Shown here in pieces: positions 1 through 5,485 of a stretch of DNA of 5,485 nt (positions are counted from its first letter, which is position 1; every line of letters starts with the position of its first letter). The stretch is from positions 1-5,485 of the forward strand of contig CAKPAV010000130.1 in the NCBI GenBank assembly GCA_934133115.1, read 5' to 3'. The DNA comes from an uncultured Bacilli bacterium (GTDB taxonomy: Bacteria; Bacillota_I; Bacilli_A; RFN20; CAG-826). Under the pieces are notes generated by a model. The model searched no databases, was not told where the DNA came from, and was given only the letters and a program-made list of their open reading frames with translations. The position numbers were made by a program, and so were the translations under genes.

Positions 1-1710
1 TCTATTGCTGCATCATGTATTCCATTCCTTGAAAACGATGATACTACCCGTGCTTTGATGGGTGCTAACATGCAACGTCAAGCTTTACCTTTATTGAATC
101 CACATGCTCCTTATATTGGAACAGGCATGGAACACTTTATTGCTAAGGACTCTGGTATTGCTGTTGTTTCTAAGGAAGATGGCATTGTTAAATATGTAGA
201 TTCTACAAAGATTGTTACAACTAATAACGGCGTAGATCGTACATATCACTTACAAAAATTTATGCGTTCCAACCAAGGAACTTGTATAAATCAACATCCA
301 ATTGTTAAAGTTGGAGATCAAGTAAAAGTCGGACAAATCCTTGCTGATGGTCCAGCAATGGAAAATGGCGAATTAGCTTTAGGACAAAACGTTACTATCG
401 CATTTATGACTTGGAATGGTTATAACTACGAAGATGCAGTTATTATGTCTGAAAGATTAGTTAAAGATGATGTATACACTACTATTCACATTGAATCTTA
501 TGATTGTGAATGTCGTAATACTCAACTTGGTCACGAAGAATATACTCGTGATGTTCCTAATATTAGCGAAGATGCTAAGACTTATCTTGATGAGCGCGGA
601 ATTATTATTCCAGGCGCTGAAGTAAAAGAAGGAGATATTCTTGTTGGTAAGATTACTCCTAAAGGACAAACAGAACCTACCGCGGAAGAAAAATTGTTAA
701 TGGCCATCTTTGCTGATAAAACTAAAGATGGTAAAGATACTTCATTACGTGTTCCACATGGTGGTGCTGGTGTTGTTCTTGATGTTAAAATATTCTCACG
801 TAAAAATGGTGATGAACTTCCACCAAAAGTTGATGAAAAAGTTCGTGTCTATATTGTCCAAAAGAGAAAAATCTCTGAAGGTGATAAGATGTCTGGACGT
901 CATGGTAACAAAGGTGTTATTTCCCGTATTTTACCTGTGGAAGATATGCCATTCTTACCAGATGGTACACCAGTTGACATTATGTTAAACCCATTAGGTG
1001 TTCCTTCTCGTATGAATATTGGTCAAATTCTTGAAATTCACTTAGGTATGGCTGCTAAGAAACTAGGCATGAAAATTGCTACTCCAGTTTTTGACGGCAT
1101 ATCTAATGAGGAAATATTTGATTTAATGAATAAAGCTGGATTAAGTCCAGATGGTAAGACCATTCTTTATGATGGACGTACAGGTGATCGTTTTGATGAA
1201 CGTATCTCTGTTGGTATCATGTATATGATTAAGTTAGTCCACATGGTCGATGATAAATTACATGCTCGTGCAACTGGTACTTACTCAATTATTACTCAAC
1301 AACCTTTAGGCGGTAAAGCTCAAAAAGGTGGACAAAGATTTGGTGAAATGGAAGTTTGGGCTCTTGAAGCTTATGGTGCCGCTCACACATTACAAGAAAT
1401 GATGACAATCAAATCTGATGATCGTGTCGGACGTCGTAAAGCTTATGACGCTATTATTAAACAAAAACCATTACCAAAACCAGGTATGCCAGAAGCATTC
1501 AAGTTATTAACAAAAGAACTTCAAGCTTTAGCATTAGATTTCCGTTTATATGACCAAAATGGTGCAGAAATTGATACATCAGAAATTTCTAAACAAGCAG
1601 AAGCAGAGGAACATCGTATTCCTCAAGCAGTTAAAGATTTAACTGATCAATATGCTTTTGATGAAGAAGATTCAATGGACATTGTTGATGCTATCAATGA
1701 TGAAGAATAA
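1..1710 (+). CDS. rpoB: RNA polymerase beta subunit, C-terminal part (5' end outside window)
   Basis: Beta subunit of the cytoplasmic core RNA polymerase, which transcribes all cellular RNA with alpha2, beta', omega and a sigma factor. The frame is open from base 1, giving 569 residues before TAA at 1708-1710. The first visible ATG (58) is internal, since conserved beta sequence (IPFLENDD, then [11 protein letters not shown]) spans it. By motif alignment the fragment begins near E. coli residue 662, so the rifampicin region lies upstream and cannot be read. Visible active-site elements are: NTP-contacting Arg at 49-51 (E. coli R678); NGYNYED with Glu-Asp at 430-435 (E813/D814); [12 protein letters not shown] with Lys at 886 and 910 (K1065/K1073); and PSRMN with Arg at 1009 (R1106). 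The GGKAQ...[18 protein letters not shown] block (from 1309) is the C-terminal region that packs against beta'. The E. coli insertion before GDKM is absent, as in Firmicutes. The end is an acidic tail. Oddities are Thr for Asn at 46-48 and Lys for Phe at 1324-1326. The family call is certain. Confidence 0.98.
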   Translation, partial: SIAASCIPFLENDDTTRALMGANMQRQALPLLNPHAPYIGTGMEHFIAKDSGIAVVSKEDGIVKYVDSTKIVTTNNGVDRTYHLQKFMRSNQGTCINQHPIVKVGDQVKVGQILADGPAMENGELALGQNVTIAFMTWNGYNYEDAVIMSERLVKDDVYTTIHIESYDCECRNTQLGHEEYTRDVPNISEDAKTYLDERGIIIPGAEVKEGDILVGKITPKGQTEPTAEEKLLMAIFADKTKDGKDTSLRVPHGGAGVVLDVKIFSRKNGDELPPKVDEKVRVYIVQKRKISEGDKMSGRHGNKGVISRILPVEDMPFLPDGTPVDIMLNPLGVPSRMNIGQILEIHLGMAAKKLGMKIATPVFDGISNEEIFDLMNKAGLSPDGKTILYDGRTGDRFDERISVGIMYMIKLVHMVDDKLHARATGTYSIITQQPLGGKAQKGGQRFGEMEVWALEAYGAAHTLQEMMTIKSDDRVGRRKAYDAIIKQKPLPKPGMPEAFKLLTKELQALALDFRLYDQNGAEIDTSEISKQAEAEEHRIPQAVKDLTDQYAFDEEDSMDIVDAINDEE

Positions 1711-1715
1711 GGAGG
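1708..1715 (+). promoter_or_regulatory. Shine-Dalgarno sequence of rpoC, overlapping the rpoB stop
   Basis: TAAGGAGG is an exact complement of the usual 16S rRNA 3' end (CCUCCUUA). Its first three bases are the rpoB stop codon. Nine bases separate it from ATG 1725, but only three from ATG 1719. The spacing therefore favours 1725 as the rpoC start. The overlap with the stop suggests that ribosomes ending rpoB stop at the rpoC initiation site, which would help keep beta and beta' output matched; that coupling is inferred. Confidence 0.9.
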
Positions 1716-1724
1716 ACAATGAAA

Positions 1725-4700
1725 ATGTTTGATATTAATGATTTAAAGTCAATTAAAATTTCTCTTGCTTCTCCAGAAAAAATTCGTGCATGGTCTCATG
1801 GTGAAGTTAAAAAGTTTGAAACTATTAACTACCGTTCTCAAAAACCAGAAATGGGCGGATTATTCTGTGAAAAAATATTCGGACCTTCTAAAGATTACGA
1901 ATGTCACTGTGGTAAATATAAGAAAATTCGTTATCAAGGTGTCACTTGTGAAAAATGTGGTGTCGAAGTTATTTCTAAAGAAGTTAGACGTGAAAGAATG
2001 GGCCACATTGAGCTCGCTTCACCTGTAACTCATATTTGGTATTTAAAGAGTGTGCCATCACGCATAGGTCTAGTACTTGATATACCTGCAAAACAACTTG
2101 AAGAAATTATTTATTTCGCTGCTCACGTTGTTATTAATCCAGGTACATCTAAATTCTTGACAAAGGGACAACACATTTCTGAAAAGAATGGTCCAGCAGA
2201 TTTATTAGTTGTAATCAAAGACTTTGTTGATACATTAGACAAAGATAGTTATGACTATACTCGCGCTAACGAGTTAATTAGCAAATTAGAAAATTATCCA
2301 CAAGAACCTTTTGATTTCCAAACTACAGCAGCATTTATTTCTAAACATACTGGTGCTGAATTTGGCGAAGGTGCAGAAGCAATCAAAAAATTATTAAAAG
2401 AAATTGATCTTGATGCTGAATCTGCAAAACTTCGTGCTCAAATCAAAGATTCTAAGAAAGATAAACAAAAGAAATTAATGAAACGTTTAGCGGTTATTGA
2501 AGCTTTCCGTTCTTCTGGCAATAGACCTGAATGGATGGTCTTAGACTGCATTCCTGTTTTACCACCAGACTTACGTCCAATGTGTAAACTTGAAGGTGGA
2601 CGTTTCGCTGTTTCTGATTTAAACGAATTATATCGTCGTGTTATTACTCGTAATAATCGTTTAAAAAGATTAATCGAAATGAATGCTCCATCTGTTATTC
2701 TTTTAAATGAAAAACGTATGGTGCAAGAAGCTGTTGATGCTTTAATCGATAATGGTCGTAGAAATAAACCTGTACAAGGTCCTAATGGCCGTACATTTAA
2801 ATGTTTAACAAGTATCTTGAAAGGTAAACAAGGTCGTTTCCGTCAAAACTTACTTGGTAAACGTGTTGACTATTCAGGTCGTTCAGTTATTGCTGTTGGA
2901 CCAGACCTAAAGATGTATGAATGTGGTATTCCACGTGAAATGGCTATTCAATTATTACGTCCATATATTGTCTCTTTATTAATTAAAAGAGGATATGCAT
3001 CTGCTCATAAACAAGCAGAAAAATTGATTGATCGTTATGATGAAAAAGTATTTGATATCGTTGAAGAAATTATTAGCGACCACCCAGTATTATTAAACCG
3101 TGCTCCTACATTACATAGACTTGGTATTCAAGCATTCCAACCTAAGTTAGTAGCAGGTCGTGCAATTCGTTTACACCCATTAGTCTGTACTGGATTCAAC
3201 GCTGACTTCGATGGTGACCAAATGGCTGTTCACTTACCATTATCAAAATCAGCTCAAGAAGAAGCTGTTGACTTAATGTTAGCAAGTAATAACATCTTAG
3301 GACCTAAAGATGGTAAACCTATCGTTACTCCATCTCAAGACATGGTTCTTGGTAACTACTACTTAACACTTGAATCAACTAAAGAATACTTTGAGGGCCG
3401 TGCTAAAAAGTGCGAAGAAATGGGCGACAATGAAGAAGCTGAACGTTTCCACTTATATGCTGAAAGCGAAGGAAAAGTATTCCGCAATATCGATGAAGTT
3501 GAACGTGCTTATTTAACAAAGCAAATTAACTTACATAACCGTATTGCTATTCCAGGTAAAGAAATCAATAAAGATAATTTAACCGAGGAAGAATATAATG
3601 GTTATTTAATTACTACCGTTGGTAAGTTAATCTTCAATAAGATTTATCCTGCTGACTTCCCATATTTAAATGACCCAAGCAATAAGAAAAACTTTGAAAC
3701 TACTATTGCTAGTGACTTTGTAGCAAAAGGCACAAACATCAAAGAATATATTGCTAAACAACCAATTAGAAAACCATATTGTAAGAAGGACTTAGGAACA
3801 ATTATTAACCAAATCTTTAGAAGATATGGTACAACTAAAACATCTGTCGTTCTTGATAAGATGAAAGACCAAGGCTTTAAGTATTCTACTTATGCTGGTA
3901 TTACTGTTTCTATCGCTGATATTAATGTTGTTGACGAAAAGAAAACATACATTGAAGAAGGAGATAATGCCGTTAATACTGTTAATAACATGGCTAAAAA
4001 AGGTTATTATACCGATGCTGAAAGACATAAGAAAGTTGTTGAAATTTGGGAAAACATTCGTAAGAAATTCGAAGTTGCCCTTAAAAAACACATGGATACC
4101 GAAATCGATAACCCAATCTATATGATGGCTAATTCCGGTGCTCGTGGTAACATTTCTAACTTTACTCAATTATCTGCTATGCGTGGACTTATGGCTAACC
4201 CATCTGGTGAAACTATTGAATTACCAATTAAATCATGTTTCCGTGAAGGTATTAAAGTTAGCGAATTCTTCATTGCTACTCACGGTGCCCGTAAAGGTGG
4301 AGCCGATACTGCATTGAAGACTGCTGACTCTGGTTACTTAACAAGAAGATTAGTCGATGTTTCTCATGACGTAGTTGTTAGAGAAGAAGATTGTGGTACT
4401 GATGTCGGATTTGTAGTAAGCGAAATTAGAGATACTGCAAGAGATCAAGTAATCGTTCCATTAAAAGACCGCTTATTTGGCAGATATTCATTACATGATA
4501 TCGTTGATCCTACTACTGGTGAAATTCTTGTTCCAGGCAATACATTAATGTCTGAAGCTGATGCTCAAAGAGTAGTGGATGCTGGTATTACTCACGTTGA
4601 AATTAGATCTTTACTTGGATGTCAAACAAAACATGGCGTATGTAAACACTGCTATGGCTTGAACTTAGCAACTGGTAAAGAAGTTGAAATTGGTGAAGCA

Positions 4701-5485
4701 GTTGGTATTATGGCTGCTCAATCAATTGGTGAACCTGGTACTCAATTAACCATGCGTACATTCCATACTGGTGGTGTTGCTGGTAGCGATATTACTCAAG
4801 GTTTACCTCGTGTTCAAGAATTATTTGAATCACGTAATCCAAAAGGACGTGCCGTTATTTCTAAGATTAGCGGTAAAGTTAAAGATATTAAGGAAAATAA
4901 TGGTTGTTATACAATCACTATTGAAAACGAAGAAACAAATGATACCAAAGTTGAAACAACAACATTTGGTGCAAGACTTCGTGTTAAAGTTGGCGATGAA
5001 GTAAAACCTGGTCAAAAGATTACTGAAGGTGCTATTTACCCAGTTGAATTATTAATTAATGCTGGCGTTTATGAAGTTGAAAAATACATCATTAAAGAAG
5101 TACAAAAAGTATATCGTGCTCAAGGTATTGAAATTTCTGATAAACACATTGAAGTTATCGTTTCGCAAATGTTACGTAAAGTACATATTCTTGATGGTGG
5201 AGATACAAAACTCTTACCAGATACTTTAGTAGATAAAGAAGCATTTACTGAAGCAAATACAGAAATCTTACTTAAAGGTGGAAAACCTGCAGTATGTGTA
5301 CCAGAAATCTTACGTATTACTAAAGCCGCTCTTGAAACAGAATCATTCTTATCAGCTGCTTCATTCCAAGAAACTGCAAAGATTCTTACTGATGCCGCAA
5401 TCAAAGGTAAGACTGATATCTTACATGGCTTAAAAGAAAATGTCATTACTGGTAAATTAATTCCAGCAGGACGTGGACTATTAAG
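1725..5485 (+). CDS. rpoC: RNA polymerase beta' subunit, nearly complete (3' end outside window)
   Basis: Beta' subunit of core RNA polymerase, carrying the catalytic metal site. The frame is open for 1253 codons to the window edge. Start 1725 is chosen because it sits 9 bases after a perfect Shine-Dalgarno and gives the same N-terminal spacing as Bacillus beta' (Met to LASP). ATG 1719 would add two residues. In order: N-terminal zinc site C60/C62/C75/C78; lid and sigma-binding clamp coiled coil (about 285-345); switch-2 [15 protein letters not shown] (from 367); NRAPTLHR with R459 (E. coli R425); NADFDGDQM at 492-500, with D494/D496/D498 binding the catalytic magnesium; F-loop SGARGN (from 804); bridge helix with HGARKGG at 853-859; second zinc site C890/C966/C973/C976; trigger loop MRTFH with M1010 and H1014; and the C-terminal [11 protein letters not shown] and [15 protein letters not shown] motifs. 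SI3 is absent. It is about 75 residues longer than B. subtilis beta' to the IPAG motif, mostly from two insertions (155-215 and 551-585). Probably only some 20-40 residues are missing at the end. Identity is certain. Confidence 0.98.
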   Translation, partial: MFDINDLKSIKISLASPEKIRAWSHGEVKKFETINYRSQKPEMGGLFCEKIFGPSKDYECHCGKYKKIRYQGVTCEKCGVEVISKEVRRERMGHIELASPVTHIWYLKSVPSRIGLVLDIPAKQLEEIIYFAAHVVINPGTSKFLTKGQHISEKNGPADLLVVIKDFVDTLDKDSYDYTRANELISKLENYPQEPFDFQTTAAFISKHTGAEFGEGAEAIKKLLKEIDLDAESAKLRAQIKDSKKDKQKKLMKRLAVIEAFRSSGNRPEWMVLDCIPVLPPDLRPMCKLEGGRFAVSDLNELYRRVITRNNRLKRLIEMNAPSVILLNEKRMVQEAVDALIDNGRRNKPVQGPNGRTFKCLTSILKGKQGRFRQNLLGKRVDYSGRSVIAVGPDLKMYECGIPREMAIQLLRPYIVSLLIKRGYASAHKQAEKLIDRYDEKVFDIVEEIISDHPVLLNRAPTLHRLGIQAFQPKLVAGRAIRLHPLVCTGFNADFDGDQMAVHLPLSKSAQEEAVDLMLASNNILGPKDGKPIVTPSQDMVLGNYYLTLESTKEYFEGRAKKCEEMGDNEEAERFHLYAESEGKVFRNIDEVERAYLTKQINLHNRIAIPGKEINKDNLTEEEYNGYLITTVGKLIFNKIYPADFPYLNDPSNKKNFETTIASDFVAKGTNIKEYIAKQPIRKPYCKKDLGTIINQIFRRYGTTKTSVVLDKMKDQGFKYSTYAGITVSIADINVVDEKKTYIEEGDNAVNTVNNMAKKGYYTDAERHKKVVEIWENIRKKFEVALKKHMDTEIDNPIYMMANSGARGNISNFTQLSAMRGLMANPSGETIELPIKSCFREGIKVSEFFIATHGARKGGADTALKTADSGYLTRRLVDVSHDVVVREEDCGTDVGFVVSEIRDTARDQVIVPLKDRLFGRYSLHDIVDPTTGEILVPGNTLMSEADAQRVVDAGITHVEIRSLLGCQTKHGVCKHCYGLNLATGKEVEIGEAVGIMAAQSIGEPGTQLTMRTFHTGGVAGSDITQGLPRVQELFESRNPKGRAVISKISGKVKDIKENNGCYTITIENEETNDTKVETTTFGARLRVKVGDEVKPGQKITEGAIYPVELLINAGVYEVEKYIIKEVQKVYRAQGIEISDKHIEVIVSQMLRKVHILDGGDTKLLPDTLVDKEAFTEANTEILLKGGKPAVCVPEILRITKAALETESFLSAASFQETAKILTDAAIKGKTDILHGLKENVITGKLIPAGRGLL
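2187..2369 (+). other. Expanded clamp segment in beta' (residues 155-215)
   Basis: This stretch lies between the ISEK and GAEAIKKLL motifs of beta'. Here it is 61 residues, against about 17 in B. subtilis and a similar length in E. coli by recalled alignment, so roughly 44 residues are extra. It contains a probable helix ([14 protein letters not shown]), a charged Asp/Tyr-rich turn, and [18 protein letters not shown], and it rejoins the family at [11 protein letters not shown]. The frame and codon style do not change, so it reads as a genuine lineage insertion on the clamp rather than a foreign piece of DNA. Its function is unknown. Confidence 0.7.
3375..3479 (+). other. Charged insertion after the LGNYYLTLE motif of beta' (residues 551-585)
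   Basis: Beta' residues 551-585 lie between LGNYYLTLE and KVFRNIDE. They occupy 35 residues where B. subtilis has about 10. The segment is rich in Glu, Lys and Arg and is likely one or two helices (for example [20 protein letters not shown]). From memory, similar insertions occur in Mollicutes and Erysipelotrichia beta', so this is probably a lineage marker. It follows the catalytic loop in sequence and is likely surface exposed. Confidence 0.6.

Noticed and set aside
55..60. ATG near the window start as a real rpoB start
   Set aside because: Conserved beta sequence continues in frame upstream to base 1, so the gene begins outside the window.
710..988. 92-codon plus-strand frame overlapping rpoB
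   Set aside because: It is an alternative frame of the conserved catalytic region of rpoB, including the GDKM motif, with no recognisable protein.
1711..1724. Possible promoter or attenuator between rpoB and rpoC
   Set aside because: The gap is only 14 bases and is taken up by the ribosome binding site and spacer. It holds no hairpin or promoter elements.
1765..2028. 87-codon plus-strand frame overlapping the start of rpoC
   Set aside because: rpoC in the other frame encodes the conserved zinc-binding N-terminus throughout this stretch, so this frame is a shadow.
3958..4125. AAGGAG followed by an out-of-frame ATG at 3967 opening a frame to 4125 inside rpoC
   Set aside because: The Shine-Dalgarno-like bases simply encode Glu-Glu-Gly-Asp of beta'. 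The spacing is only 3 bases and the product is low-complexity.
3792..4169. 125-codon open frame on the minus strand
   Set aside because: It is opposite conserved rpoC sequence. Its Phe/Ile/Asn-rich product is typical of antisense translation of AT-rich coding DNA.
4771..5015. Overlapping plus-strand (77 codons) and minus-strand (61 codons) frames
   Set aside because: Both cover the rpoC trigger loop and the following domain. Neither encodes a recognisable protein.
5120..5446. 108-codon open frame on the minus strand
   Set aside because: It lies wholly opposite conserved rpoC codons ([19 protein letters not shown]). It matches no family I recognise and is best explained as an antisense shadow.

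Overview
This is an ordinary housekeeping window: the 3' part of rpoB followed by nearly all of rpoC, both on the plus strand. They encode the two large catalytic subunits (beta and beta') of bacterial RNA polymerase. Both reading frames were translated by eye through the whole window. Each stays open, with no frameshift or premature stop. Neither gene is complete: rpoB lacks its 5' half and rpoC lacks its last codons.

Layout: 1-1710 is the C-terminal 569 residues of beta, in frame from the first base and ending in TAA. 1711-1724 is a 14-base gap. A perfect 8-base Shine-Dalgarno sequence, TAAGGAGG at 1708-1715, overlaps the rpoB stop codon. rpoC starts at ATG 1725 (an in-frame ATG also lies at 1719) and runs off the end at 5485, giving 1253 complete codons. 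There is no room for a promoter or terminator between the genes, so they are read as one rpoB-rpoC transcript. No stretch of more than 300 bases lacks a gene. No RNA gene, mobile element, repeat array or CRISPR was seen.

Organism: the DNA is AT-rich with A/T-ending codons. The proteins are of the Firmicutes type: beta lacks the large insertion that E. coli carries before its catalytic GDKM motif, and the beta' trigger loop lacks the E. coli SI3 insertion. Several details (AFQPK before the catalytic loop, [11 protein letters not shown], two beta' insertions) recall Mollicutes, Erysipelotrichia and related uncultured gut Bacilli. All six tryptophans in the window are TGG and no in-frame TGA was seen, which argues against a Mycoplasma-type code. 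The placement is an inference from memory of family sequences, not a search.

The two genes make one machine. Beta supplies the NTP-contacting arginines, the active-site lysines and the clamp-anchoring C-terminus. Beta' supplies the metal-binding aspartates, bridge helix, trigger loop, clamp and two zinc sites. All core catalytic residues are present, so the enzyme should be functional. I found no new biological system here. The points worth a second look are small: two beta' insertions and a few substitutions at usually conserved positions near the active centre or at known drug sites.
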